A stretch of DNA of 64,000 nt from Panax quinquefolius (Eukaryota > Streptophyta > Magnoliopsida > Apiales > Araliaceae). Under the pieces are notes generated by a model. It ran no database searches, had not been told where the DNA came from, and saw only the letters and a program-made list of their open reading frames with translations. Location: contig CM035168.1 of NCBI GenBank assembly GCA_020205615.1, forward strand, positions 125,498,795-125,562,794, in the 5' to 3' direction. Positions within the stretch are counted from its first letter, which is position 1, and every line of letters begins with the position of its first letter. The position numbers and the translations under genes are program-made. This document shows, in pieces, positions 48,162 through 61,650 of the stretch.

Positions 48162-49901
48162 ATGAATTGTGCGCACCTAGAGAATTGTCTACATGAAGCA
48201 AGGGAGGCCCAAACCCATCTTTGTGCAGCTGACAGGAGGGCATCAGAGTATAGTGCATTACGTACCACTGCTGTAAAAATCGCAGCCTTTTCGAAAGACT
48301 TAGGACCTGTGTGTCTTCAGGAGGGGTTGCTGCTTTACATGAAGTCGTTGCATGCTTTAGCTCAATCTATGGCCAAGTAGGTTACTCAATTTTATATTCC
48401 TAATCATTGCCGTAGTTATTAAAGGTTCAAGGCGCAGTGGCGGACTAAAGCGTAGTGGTCTCCCAGCTTCAAGGCGAGGTGCTAGCCTCAGAGAAATTAG
48501 GTGCATGCTAGGCAAAATATTTATAAAATTTTCCCCATAACTCAATAAAACATAAAGTCTAATCATGATAAGCATTAAATATGTCAATGCAGTAAAAAAA
48601 ATTGCTACTTCAACATAAGCATAATTGAAAATGTCCCGATTTAAAAAATGCGTTGGCGTAGCTAGTGAATGTTTTTTGTGAATATGCCTGGCTTAGCCAT
48701 CTTACTAAACATCCATTTGATCGTGAATAATAAAATCCTTGGACACATGATGAATCTGGTAAGTACTAATTCCAAATTTCCCAAAAATTACAATCCTGGT
48801 ACAAATCTGTTCTTAAGAGCATAATCTTTGTTTGTTTACATAAAATAAATAAATAAATAAAATGCCATCAAATATTGAAAGTGTATCTTAAAAATTGCCT
48901 TGGAAAACTCAAAATCTGGTGATTATGTGCGAATTTCTTTGTTGTAGTCCCATAACATTCTTTACAAAGACTATAATGTAATTGAGGATGATGATGGTGG
49001 ATTGAATTGGTTTTGCAATTTTCAGTTCACCTAGTGACAATGAAGATGATGGTACTGCTGAGCTCCGTGAATGCGTCCGGGTACTTGCTGAAAAAGTTAA
49101 TGCTTTGACGAGGCACCGTATGGAGCTGCTAGACAGGTACTCAAAGGTTGAAGCTGCAAATGAGCAGCTTACCAAGGAGTTGGAAGAGAAGAAAGAGTTG
49201 GTCAATACCCTATATATTAAGCATCAACATGAGAAGCAGGTAATTCATTTAGTTTTGTTGATGACACTTGTAGTAGAATGCTTAGTAACAGCAGTGTTCA
49301 AATGAAGGCAGCTGACCAAGAAAGATGCCTTTGAAATTCCCCTTTATGGACAATATACTTCTTAATACAAATCAATTTTACTTGAGAATATTTGCTGTTG
49401 AGTAAGGTGGACGCGATTGACTTGTTTTTTATTAGTTCAGTTCTTTTATCTTACCTTTTCCTGATTTTTCAAGCATAATAGTTGCTGGTGTTGTAACAGG
49501 CAAACAAGGAGAAGATATCCTTTGGCCGGTTGGAACTCCATGAGATTGCTGCATTTGTCCTTAACTCTGCTGGGCATTACGAGGCAATCAATTGGAACTG
49601 CCACCACTACTACCTGTCTGCCGAATCTGTGGCCTTGTTTGCTGATCATCTTCCGCATCGTCCTAGCTACATAACTGGGCAGATTGTGCATATTGAACGG
49701 CAAACAGTCAGGTCCCACCCTCCAGTTAGGGTTGAGAATAGTAGAGGAGACCGAGCAGAGTTCCTGGCATCTGACAGTCGGTTGGCCTTGAATTTGGAGT
49801 TGACTTCAAACTTGTATGGCCTTCCTGCTGGTTGTGAATATTTCATAGTGACCGTAGCAATGTTACCTGATGCCACCATTCATTCGCAGCCTCCTTCCTG
49901 A
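48162..49901 (+). pseudogene. ATG11: ATG11 exons 3-5, second copy (5' part missing at gap)
   Basis: Exon equivalents 48162-48376, 49026-49239 and 49500-49901. Exon 5 here is fully open (133 codons plus stop) and carries the complete C-terminal ATG11 domain: ANKEKISFGRLELHEIAAFV and NCHHYYLSAESVALFADHL. Exon 3 is 3 bases shorter and has a 1-base loss near 48280 (ATGCGC reads ATCGC) balanced by a 1-base gain near 48336, so its middle third is read in the wrong frame. Exon 4 matches the left copy with one K/D change (LAEKVN). Because exons 1-2 are absent and the copy begins at the gap, this is probably the true 3' end of the same gene and not a pseudogene in the biological sense. Confidence 0.85.
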
Positions 49902-52097
49902 TCTTGCGAAAATCTGATAACTGACATGATGGAAGAAACCAAGTGTACATATATTATATATTAATCAAAGATGAATTTCACTATTGGTGAGTGTTTTTCC
50001 TTTATGTACAGTTTGATCACCGGTTCAGTTTAATCTTTCCTCTGTATATAATACTCTCTAATATCTGTGAATATTTGCGATAGCTGTAGGCTAGGAACTT
50101 GTTAATATGTGCAATTTATAGGTGCCATCAGATCAAGATTTATATTGCCCGGCCTTGTATAAAAATTGATTGGTCGGGTTGTGTATAATTGTTAATCAAT
50201 ATTGTTACCTGGAATTGAATGGTTTTCTAAGTAGTTTGTTTTTTCTGAAAAGTGATACGGTAGTGTTTAGTTCATTTGTGGCATGAGTTGATCAAATTCT
50301 CTAGTCATGGGGCTGCTTATGTGGTAGTGTTCGTTCAGTCCAATATATTTTTACGTCCTTTTAATTTCACTCTCTCTCGGTGGTTCTCATTGCAGCTCTC
50401 TACATAAAATAGAAATACTTAAGAAAGCTAAACAATATTAAAACACAAGACTTGTTTCTCAGGTTTGATTAATAATATTAAAAACCACTAGTATTTGTAT
50501 TAAATCTGTGGACTCTAGTTTTACTTCTGCCTTAATCTACCATGCATGTAAAAAAAAAGAGTTAAAATTGAACAAATTCAGAATACAATGTTGCTGCTAA
50601 TGGAGATTTTTTTTTCTGAATTTGTAGTATGGTCCAAGTTGCTACATTGATCCTTCTAATTATATGCTTTCTGATTCTGTGAAACTTCTGCTACGTTTGG
50701 ATCGAAGGAATGGTATGAGTTATTCTATGCTCTCCCTCTCCCTCTACCAAAGAATAAAATTCATAAATTTGAGAGAAATAAGAATGGTTCAATCTATTCC
50801 AATTGCAACCAAACACAATTTTTTTCATTTTATAGGAATGAGTCGTTATATTCCTACTTTCATTACTCCAATCCAACGTAGCATTAGGTTAAGTTTATTT
50901 TACTTTTTCAGTCTTCTACCAAGTTGCATTGCATCGCTCCATTAGGCAAGCCAAGGATGGTGGTAGTTTGTATATGCATTCACCGATGGCATAATACAAA
51001 CATTATGTAACTTGTGTTATTCCTTCGCATATTTCTATGGCCTTAAGTTGTTGATTATCTATTGTTCACTTGGATGGAAAAAAAAAATAGAAGAAGGGAT
51101 TTTTCCAGAAATTAATGTTATTTTATGCAAATCAGAATTCAACCCATCCATGGATCCCGGCTATTTCAATTATGGGGAGCTTGCCCCTGCAACTGCACCA
51201 GGTGTTTATCCGTATGAATATCCTGAACATTACATGTTTGATTATGAGGTGTTGGACACCTGCATTATGGTGGGGTTTATAATCCATATGACCCACAGTA
51301 CAGCTCAAGCTAGCTCTGTTCTACCAACATTATTTCAGAGGATTAACGTTGGAAGAAAGTACGCCTAGAGCATATCATTTTCAAGGACCTAGAGGAATTG
51401 CTCTTCATCCTGGACGCGTTTAAGAAATGAGATTGCTGCAAATCAATCTGATATATATATATTAACGGTGGGTGTCAGGTTTCTACCCATTCATATTACC
51501 TACCTCATTAGCCAGCTAATGCAAAATCTGTAAGTTTGAAACAAATTGACTTTATAAATTCTGAATGGCTCTTAATTTTGTAAGGCTGGAGTATTTCTTA
51601 CTCCATTATTATCTTTAAAGTTTTGCCAGGTAAACCATGCGAGGACCTTTACCACAGTAGGAACAAGTGACAAGTTCAGATTGGTTTAAATCTAAATTCA
51701 TTTAATCGTAGACAAACCAACTGAATAATATTTTGCACTCTTAAAACGCTGAAGAAAGTTGAGCTCAATTCAACTGAAGCTCATTTGCAACCCTATTTAT
51801 GTTCAATCATATTGAATACTTATTGCTTGGAAACACCTGAAATATGTCGACACGAACTGAACAGAAGCTGGAAATCTTGCTCCAAATAAACATTAAAAAA
51901 AAGGCACCTGTAATATGTTAAGCATTTGAAAGCTGCAAGGTACAAAAAGTTATATAAAACACACACACACACAAGTAGCTGGAAAGGTGACTAAAACAAC
52001 AGCGGAGACCCTTTTTTCTATACAGAAGGCGCTAGAATCACCATTTAACAAACAAATGAACTAGGCTTCCATGAATGATACAAAACAATGATTCTCT
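49902..52097. other. Intergenic between ATG11 3' end and bL35c, right copy
   Basis: Parallels 33996-36120. The block at about 50690-50890 shares little with the left copy. The rest is close to identical, with small indels. It contains the open stretch described at 51150. Confidence 0.5.
51150..51330 (+). other. Tyr/Pro-rich coding-like stretch, unrecognised
   Basis: After an acceptor-like TTTTTCCAG an open stretch reads MDPGYFNYGELAPATAPG then VYPYEYPEHYMFDYEVLD. A shift of one base continues it as YGGVYNPYDPQYSSS and a stop. The composition looks coding and not random. In the left copy (about 35185-35365) an insertion near the ATG shifts the frame. I do not recognise the family; it could be a short gene, an exon of an unrecognised gene or a remnant. 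Confidence 0.3.
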
Positions 52098-55000
52098 CTA
52101 CTTCTGTCGATTTACCTTCAGATAAGGCAATGCACCAATCACATTGTCATAGTCACTCACGATTAACTTGTACCTGTGCATGAAAATCAAAGCAGATTGC
52201 AAAGCGGAACTAAAGATTGCAATTGAAGAATTAAGAGGAAACTAGATTGCTTAAGGTACTTGGGAAGCTATTTTTTGTTACCAAATAAATTAGCAGTTGA
52301 TCAATTCTTGGTATAGTCTAGCCTATTCAACCATCACATGGACCAGGACCATGAAAAATATAAAAGTTAAATAAAATTTACAAGTCAAATGAAAAGGTCC
52401 AATTTTCTTTTATATATAAGCAAGTAAATTTCAACAAGATTTCCTAACCCTATACTTTCTCAAAATTATGATTCTCATGATGCTGAATCGTACATGAGCT
52501 TTGGAGAACACTGGAAAAGTTATTGCAGAACAAACAAGAAGATCAAGTCCAACATTATATCATACTACTGATGTCCTAGAGGCAAGAACCTCATTTAAGC
52601 GTTTCAATAAACTTAATATAGTTGAAGGTAGAACAGTCTAGACATCTGCATTTTTCAAGTACCAAAAGAAAATATGTGGTTTTAATGTATGAATCAATTT
52701 CAGGGTCACATGGATTTGCTACATAAAGTACTACTGGTGTCTCCTTATATTTCTCTTAAGTTTATAAATACTTTTTGACTCAATAATTTTTTGTTTGGAC
52801 TTGTTCTATAATCCCACTTCAGGTATATACCTAGTTTACCAATTGGTAGCCTGGCAGCCTATGACAGAGTTACAAAGATAAACGGAAAGCACAAATTGGA
52901 AGAAAGCACAAATTGAATCGCCAACGCAAATCATAAGCAATGAAACAAACAAATTGTATAGATATTGACCGATGGACAGATAAGCCGACTCTAAACAACC
53001 CTTATCTGAAAGATTGAAAACTTAAACAAAGAAAGACTGACAAAAACTAAAATATATTGAGACACAAATACGAGAAAATTAAAGAAAATGCTTCAAATTA
53101 TAATTTCCCTCCAAAATGCATCATATCAAAGGGTGCTATTTTTTCATTAGTATTGACTGAATTCCATAAGACTTATTGAAATAAAAATTGGTTAAATTCC
53201 ACAAGTTGGAGGCCACTGAGCTAATTTTTCAACCGCTAGATACTTCAGGTGGAAGAATAATATTTCAAGTTAAAGAAAAGAAAATAAAGAGAGAACCAAT
53301 ATCATCAAAATTCTTAGACATTTCCACAACGATTAGAACCTCTTTCAACAGAAAATATAAATTGAACATTTTACCTTATTTTAAAATAATTTGTCTACTT
53401 ATACAAGCTGGCACATCAAACATTCATACAAAGATGAGTGATTTAAAAAGAGCTCAAACCATTTTGGAGAGCATAATTTCCTCTTAGTATTCTTCTTTGC
53501 AAGCAAATGTTGCTTCCCAGCTCTCCTCCTCATTATCTTCCCACTTCCTGTTACCCAAAATCGCTTAGCTGAAGCCTAATAATCCACGAAAATGGAAAAG
53601 AATAAACACCCAGAATCTTTTTTTAAGCCACAGGGAATACAATATAATTTCATAACTGTTGGAAATATATATCAATAGCAGTCACAATAGCGATGTAATG
53701 ACACTATCAATTGCGATATGAAGCAATATGAATTGCGATAATGAAGTCTAGCGATGGCAAGAACAATGTAACAACAAGAAGCGATGGCGAACAAAATTGG
53801 AACAACTTAACATTATATGAAAGAAGTAGAGCGTAGCAAAGCTCTTGTCTAAAAAGTGATTCCGCCCTCAACGATTAGAAACCTTGGTGCAGTTGAGCTC
53901 AATGGCGTTCACTCTCCGAGGATTCAGCGGCAAGCCTTGATTGCGTGTACTTTCGCGAAGAAGAAGGCTATGGACTATCTTTGTGGATTGCCCGGATGAG
54001 AAGGAAGAAATATGTAACGAGATCGTGTATGGTATATTTTACGGAAAAGAACTAATGCCAATTGTGTATTTTTACGTGAAGAATCTGAAGCAATATATAT
54101 ACACGAATAATAACGTCGTTGGGAACAAAAGCGGTAAGAAATCGGCATTAATATGAGTTTACGTTGGAGTTATAGATAAACATAAATAAGGTTTCCGTTT
54201 GGGGATGAAAGCGTAAACATAAATAAGGTTTCCGTTTGGGGATTTAAGAGATGAAACGGCTAGGGCATTAGGCTAGACTTAGCATAAAAAGCGAAATTTA
54301 ATTTTACCAAAAGCAATTGGGCTACTGGTGCACCCATGACACAATCCACCGGATCGGCACCCAGCAGTGGCGTATCACACCTTTTACTTACTAAGGTTTT
54401 CGACGAGAAAGTCGAGAACCAAGCTTGGCTTAGCCAATTCCTTAATTAGTCCTCGTGTGCGGAGGCGTCCCTATTTCCTCAACCATGTTACTAAGTCCAT
54501 AACAACAAGTACTAATATATACCATGAGAGTTCCTAAACTAGCCAAGGACTTTGAAAACCATAAGATTTTTGGAGCATAACCAACAATAACATCATCACA
54601 ATTTCAAATATCAAGAACTAATAAAAAAACCTCACTAATAAAAAGAGGAAGAAAATAAACTCACAAACAAGGCTATTTATACATCATCACTATTACAATA
54701 ACGTATACACAAACTTCAGCAAATATATTTAATCCCTCGAACCCCGAATGAGAGTCCATCTTCCTATTTCCACAACAAGAGATTACTATTTCCAGTCCAA
54801 ATTAATGTATACACACACACACATATATATATATATAGAGAGAGAGAGTTACCTTGTGGGTTTTCATTTTGTAGCCTTTTGCAGAGACAATAGTGAGAGG
54901 CTGGGGATTTTGAGTGGGAGAGGTAACAGTGAAGACGCTGTGCCAGAAGTGGGGCGAACCCTGATATACTATGGGAAGAAGTGAGGTTCAGTGAGATTTT

Positions 55001-55111
55001 CTTTGTAAAGGGTAAGAAATTCACTGTGCAATGGGAGCTCTTAAGGGGTTGGTTAAAAGGGCAAAGACTGAAATTAATAGACAACATCGTGGCGGAAGCA
55101 GCCATTGTCAT
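52098..55111 (-). pseudogene. RPL35: bL35c, second copy, indel in every exon
   Basis: Exon equivalents 54853-55111 (2 bases lost near 54946, CCAGAGAAG reads CCAGAAG), 53460-53575 (1 base lost near 53472, GCCGCAAT reads GCATAAT) and 52098-52173 (1 base gained near 52157, ACTGCGATT reads ACTCACGATT, which creates an early stop). Introns and flanks match the left copy. Three independent small indels in a short gene, with almost no other change, look more like base-call error in an unpolished contig end than like decay. If real, this copy would be non-functional. Confidence 0.85.
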
Positions 55112-55776
55112 ACTGGTGGGTTCGTCTTTGTTTCTGGTTAAGAATTGGATTGGAGGACAGAGGATGGATTGTTTATTGCGAGTGATGTTGTGGACAGGAG
55201 AGGACTTTTGGATTGGGAATTTATGGGCCTCAATCTTTCCTTTCATTTCCAGATAGGTCTAGAATAAACAGAGTACCCATGGGCCACGGCTGGGCTTAGG
55301 CCATGTTTGGTTGGACTTTCTTTCGAGAGAGTATTATGTTAATCAAAGATCACAGATCAATGAATCAAAAAGAGTAGAGCTCCACTTTAATACAATACCC
55401 CGAGCCAAATAAGATCAAGGCTACTATTCGATTCATTGACGGAACTACTATTTAGTAAGAGGCCATGGTCCAAAAACTTACCAGCCGCTAGATATAATAA
55501 AGTGTTCTTCTACGTTGACAGAAAAAATTAGGGTATTTAAATTTTAATTATTTATATTATCTCATTTCAACTACATTCATATCCAATTTTTTACATTAAC
55601 GTAGAGAGTTTTTGTATAATAAATATTAATAACTTAATAATATCTAATAAGCTAGTTCACTAAATATGACAAAGGTCAAAGTCAGAAAATTTTGAGAAGT
55701 TTGAAAAGTTTTTAGGTCAAGTAAAAGCTTCAGCCCCAGGGAATTAAGTCTTGTTCTATTTTATTTTTAGGTATTG

Positions 55777-56020
55777 TATTATAATTTTAGAGAGAGCATA
55801 AGAAGATTATATATAAAAAGTGAAATTTTCTAATATTCTTTAAAGTTCACCAATACATGGATAGTGAGCCTCTATTTATAGGCTTCACAAATACATGAAC
55901 AAAGATAGGAGATGAAAGAAATACAAACTTAAATAGGGAGAATGAATAACTCATCAATGTATGTAGGTTATGTAGGTTATAGAAAATGAATGGACATCCA
56001 TATTATAACTATTCATAACA
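55777..56020 (-). repeat. Copia 3' LTR (right copy)
   Basis: About 244 bp, matching 61651-61894 and the left-copy LTRs. Followed on the other side by the polypurine AAGGGAG. Confidence 0.9.
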
Positions 56021-56169
56021 CTCCCTTGGATGTCGATTCTTTGAAGAATATGCCTCGTTAAAACCTTACTTGGAAAAACCACATGGGATAAAAACTAGCG
56101 AAGGAAAAAGAGTACATAATTCTTCAAAACATATGAAAACTTTAATTACTCCCCTCATGATCATATCAC

Positions 56170-58700
56170 TTGAGATCTTTGAGTCGGCGTAATCAACGTT
56201 GTGGACTAAACTTCTCGAATGTAGAAGTAGGAAGCGCCTTTGTTAATAAATCGCAATTTTCACTTGAGCGAATTTCTTTGAACATTTATATCACCATTCT
56301 TACGAAGGTCATGAGTAAAAAGAACTTTGGTGAAATATGTTTTGTTCTATCACCTTTGATATATCCTTCCTGGGTTGAACAATGCGTAACATATTATTAT
56401 CCTCATATAAGGCCAAAATCGGTGTTTCTTCTCACGAAGATAAACAACAAGCTCCTCGTATGTGTTGAATTACGGACCTTAACCATACACTTTCTGACTA
56501 GCCTCGTATATTGCCAAAATTTTGAGCATGGTTAGAAGATGTAGCTACTATAGTTTGTTTCATCGAGCGCCAAGAAATGGCGGTTCCACCACAGTGAATA
56601 CATATCGATTTGCGATCGAGCATTATGAGGATCGGATAGGTACCATATCGCAAAAACCGATCAAATCTGTTTTGGGTTGGTAAGGAAAATCTGAAACCTA
56701 TATCCTTTGTACCTTGTAGTAACGAAGTATATGTTTAATCCCATTCAATGCATTCGAGTTGAATGAGAGCTATATCTTCTTAATAAGTTGACAAAGAATG
56801 ATATATCAAGTCAAGTATGTATATTCAAAGAAGATACATTAGTGCTCCAATTGCACTCAAGTATGGTACTTGAGGACCGAGAATCTCCTCATCATTTTTC
56901 TCGAGGTGAGGAAAGGGTCTTTATTTACATTAAGTGACCTCCACAACCATTGGGGTGCTCAGCGGATGTGCTTTGTCCATATAAAATCGTTTTAGCACCT
57001 TCTACATATAAGATGTTTGATGCACAAGAATACCATCCTTTAAATGCTACATATGTAACCCAAGACAAAATTTTGTTTTCCAAGATCTTTCATTTCAAAT
57101 TCTCTTTTCAAGTACTTTCTACTACCTTTGAAATCTCTTGAGGAGTTCCAATGATATTTAGATCATCAACATATCTGCAATAATAACAAACTCAAATCTA
57201 GATCGCTTTATAAAAATGCATGGGCTAACAGGATCATTCTTTTATCCTCCTTTAACAAATATTCACTAAAGGCGATTATACCACATGCGGCCAGGATTGT
57301 TTTAATCCATATAGAGATCTATTTAATTTGATCGAAATCTTTATTCTAGAAGCTGGATTTACATCTTACGGCAATTTAAATCCTTCCGGGAGTTTCATAT
57401 AAATTTCATTATCAAGTGGGCCATACAAATATTCTGTAACGACATCCATTAGACGCAAGTGAAGTCCTTCTTTTATTGCCAGACTGATTAGGAATCGAAA
57501 AGTAGTCACATCCATCACAGGAGAGTATGTCTCTTCATAATCAATACCAGGTCTTTGTGAAAATCCTTGTGCAACTAGTTGTGCTTTATGTTGTACAATT
57601 TCACCCTTTTCATTTCGTTTTCGAACAAAAACCCATTTGTACCCCACTAGTTTTACACCATCAGGTGTACGGACTACTGGTCCAAAAACATTTCTCTTTT
57701 CAAGAGATTTCAATTCTGCCTCAATTACGTCTTTCCATTTTGGCCAATCAATTCTATGCATGCATTCCTCAATAGACCTTGGTTCAAGATCCTCGTCATC
57801 TTTTATAACATCTAGCGCTATATTGTATGAAAAAACATTATCGACGTCAATTTCATTTCGGTTCCATATTTTTATGGACATGAAATAATTTATCGAGATC
57901 TCTTCATTTTCAATGATTTCGAATTACTGATTGTCTTTTGGGCTATAATATTAGTCATATCTAGAGGTTTTCCTGTAGACTCTTCTAGAGTTACCATTTC
58001 TCGTCGTGACCATCTTGAATCTTTGTTCCTTTTCTCATACGAGGATTCTTATCTTTGGAACCGATCGGTGCACCACACTTGGCGTGTTTTAGATTCATTG
58101 GCAACAAGAGGTTGTCCTGCAGGGACATCAATTTTAATTGGAGCATTAACGGTGGTATATGTGACTTTATTCACGCTCTTTGGGTCGAGAAAAATCGTCT
58201 GCGATTGATTTGCTAAACTTTGTAAATGAATTATCTTGACCTTCTAGTTCACATTGTTTTGTATGAGGAACAAAATGAGACAATGATAATTCATTCCAAC
58301 TTATCTCTTTTTTTTCGATTGCCTATTTTCTCCCTCTAATGTTGGGAAGGCCGATTCATCAAAATGATGATCAGCGAATCTAGTTGTAAATAAATCCCTG
58401 TTGATGGTTCTAAATATTTAATTATAGATGGGGATTCATATCAACATATATTCCTAACCTCCTTTGAGGTCCCATCTTAGTACATTGTGGTGGAGGAATT
58501 GGAACATATCAAAGACAACCAAAAATTCTTAGATGAGAAATATTTGGTTCTGACCAAAAACCAATTGTAAAGGGGAGTACTTATGATAACTTGTTGGTGC
58601 GATGCGAATTAGTGTTGCTGCGTGTAAAATAGCATGACCCCAAGCATAAATTGGAAGTTTTGATCTCATTATTAATGGTCTTGCAATCAATTGAAGACGC
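56170..58700 (-). pseudogene. Copia pol remnants: integrase end, reverse transcriptase, RNase H (right copy)
   Basis: The longest open piece (57366-57881) spans the start of reverse transcriptase, including AQLVAQGFSQRPGIDYEETY and KLPEGFKLP, which is interrupted in the left copy. YVDDL is at 57159-57173. RNase H (56170-56900) is more damaged here than in the left copy. The differing break points suggest many breaks are not inherited. Confidence 0.88.
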
Positions 58701-58822
58701 TTAATCAATGATTACGCAAGAGCCATTTTGTGTGTGAACATGTCTTCTGGGATGTTCAACACTTATCCCAATAGACATCTGATAATCATTGAAAGTTTGG
58801 GAAGTAAATTCACCAAGCATTA

Positions 58823-59011
58823 TCAATCTGAATTTTCTTGATGGGATAATCTGGAAAATGTGCTAAATAATCCCCGATTAATTGAGCAAGTAATCTCATG
58901 AACGCCAGTTGCTGAAGTTGATAATAGAGATACATGTGACCACCTTGTTGATGCATCAATTAAAACTATAAAATATCTAAAAGGTCCACATGGTGGATGA
59001 ATTGAATCCAT
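58823..59011 (-). pseudogene. Copia integrase core fragment (right copy)
   Basis: Minus-strand frame with IHPPCGPFRYFIVLIDAST then RWSHVSLLST, the first conserved aspartate region of the copia integrase core (FIVLID). The matching left-copy region (about 42860-43040) is more disrupted. Confidence 0.8.
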
Positions 59012-59852
59012 ATATCACCTTGTATTCGTTCCGGAAAAGTAAAGGATTAAATCCTATCTTAGCGGGTAATGGCCGAACAATTAACTTGCGCTTGAAAACA
59101 AGCGATACATGGAAATCATTCGATTGAAGAATCTGCTGGTTCTCCAATGGATGTCCACATGAATTTTTAATTATTCTTCGCATCATTATCGATCCGGGAT
59201 AGCTGCCTAACGCTCATGCCAAACAATAAAGTTATTGTGATTCGTTAGCTTTTTATTAACAACCACATTTGTTTCAATTGTTCTAATTCTCGTGTAATAC
59301 TGAACCGGAAGAAAAAAAGCGGTAATTTTTCTAATACACTTTTATTACAGAGATTATACTCGTAATGTGAAGATACTCGATCTTTCCTTCACATGTTATG
59401 CGAATATGATACCCATTTAAGTGGATATCCTTAAAACTCAATAAATTTCTTTGAGACACAGGAGAGTATAATGCTTCATCAATTTCAAATTTTGTTCCTC
59501 CGAGCAAGAAAATGTTAGCTCTTCCGAGATCCTTCTATCAATTTTGCCTTACAGATATAATACTAACATTGGCCTTTTGCATTATGAAGAAGAAAAATAT
59601 TTCTTATTTTGTAATATAGTGTGCGTGAAGTAAGCGTTGTCTGCGAGACATATATCTCCACCATTCATTACCGTCGAATCAAGAGAGTATCTATGTTATT
59701 CAATAAAAATAAGAAATATATAATTAGATTAATAAAGTATCCCATATATAACAAATCATAAGAAAACAGTTAAACATGATAAAAACATAATAATTAGAAT
59801 TTTATTAATGCTTAAAATAAAGTCCAATAACATCAAAGCATCATTTAAAAAT

Positions 59853-60960
59853 TTATATTTGGACACTCTCATCACCAAACAAGAAGTCAATTTTTTCTTC
59901 AGGATTTGAGAAAAAATCATTAACATCTAGATGAGTGGTATCAACACAACCATAATTAAAATCATCATTTCCAGAATCAAGATTTGTCTCATCTTTTCCA
60001 TCCTTACTAGAAAAATTGAGATTTGTCTCATCTTTTCCATCCTCACTAGCAAAATTTGTCTCTATCTTCTTCCCTTTATCGTTTAGTGATTGTTGATAGA
60101 GCTCAACAAGATGTTTTGGTGTCTGACATGTCTGAGACCAATGGCCTTTACCTCCATGACGATAACACAAATTCTCCGTGGTATTTTTTTTTTTTATCAC
60201 CTTTTTCGCGTTTTCCATCCTTATATTCCCACTTCTGGTGGGTATATGTGTTTGAGAAATGACCACCCCGATGATTATTTCGACCACGTCCACCTCCACG
60301 TCCATGACCACGTCCACAACTACTGGCGTGACCTCTGTTTTTTCCATTATATGTTACGGCATTCACTGCAGGAATGGAGCGAGATCCAGATTGGATTGGC
60401 CTCATGATTTTTCATCAATAGTTCATTGTTTTGCTCAGCCACAAGGAGGCATGAAATCGATTCGAGTATTTCTTAAAGCCCTTTTCACGATATTGCTGCT
60501 GCAGGAGCATATTAGATGCGTGAAAGGTGGAGAATGTTTTTTCTAACATATCTGCATCAGTGATCTTTTCTCCACATAATTGTAATTTAGAACTGATTCT
60601 AAACATAGCTGAGTTATAATCACTTACAGATTTAAAATCCTGTAATCTTAGATGCATCCAATCATAACGAGCTTTAGGAAGTATTACAGTTTTCTAGTGG
60701 TCGTATCTTTCCTTTAGATTATTTCAAAGGATAAGTGGATCTTTAACAGTCAAATATTCAATTTTAAGTCCCTCATGAAGGTGATGACGAAGAAATATCA
60801 TCGCTTTGGCCTTATCTTGACTAGATGTTTTGTTTCCTTCTTTGATAGTATCACCAAGACCTTTTGCATCTAAATGAATTTCAGCATCTAACACCCATGA
60901 TAAATAATTCTTTCCAGTAATATCAAGAGCCACAAATTCGAGTTTAGCAATGTTTGACAT
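59853..60960 (-). pseudogene. Copia gag remnant with zinc knuckle (right copy)
   Basis: Starts at 60960 with the same MSNIAKLEFVALDITGKNY. A middle piece (60415-60657) has LRLQDFKSVSDYNSAMFRI, typical of the plant copia gag domain. The zinc knuckle near 60110-60175 reads ENLCYRHGGKGHWSQTCQ, with H in place of the second cysteine seen in the left copy (CYRCGGKGHW). Confidence 0.85.
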
Positions 60961-61650
60961 TATGAACTATCACAAATATGATTAACAAGTTAGAAAAAAA
61001 TATTCTAAAAATAAATTAAATACACAACATAATTAACATAATACTTTTTAAGCACAATAATTTATCGAATACTTGTAACCTCTTTGATAATTAATATAGG
61101 TAAAGACTAATATTTGAAGCTAGTAAAAGCTTACACATGAGCCACAAACAGCATGTTTTATAAAATTAATATTTAAAATTATCGCAACAATGGCAAGTGT
61201 GATGTGTAATATTGTGAACAAAACATTTGTACATCGCTTAATAAAGAATACTGTTCAAATGACAAACAGACATGAAAAGATTACAAGCTGTATGCTAATC
61301 TAACAAGTAAATGTGCTGCATATGTAACGTAAAGTAAAAATATAGTAATCAGATGCGTGAGTAAGTATTAGGCACTAAAAAAAAACTAGTGGTAAAAATA
61401 ACCAAAAAAAAACGTAGTAGTGTGGAACGCTTTACTATCAATTCAACAGTGAAACATAATTAAATGTTAAGATGTATTATGTTATTGATCTTAACACAAC
61501 TGCAGTGAAAGCAAAATGTACGCAATCAGTCATTATAAGAGACAAAACATATATTATATGTATAAAGAGATAAAGTTATACCTTCTTCTGCTATAAACAA
61601 AATATGATTATTTTCAAGATAAAAATAAGGAGCAAGTCATGCTGATAATA

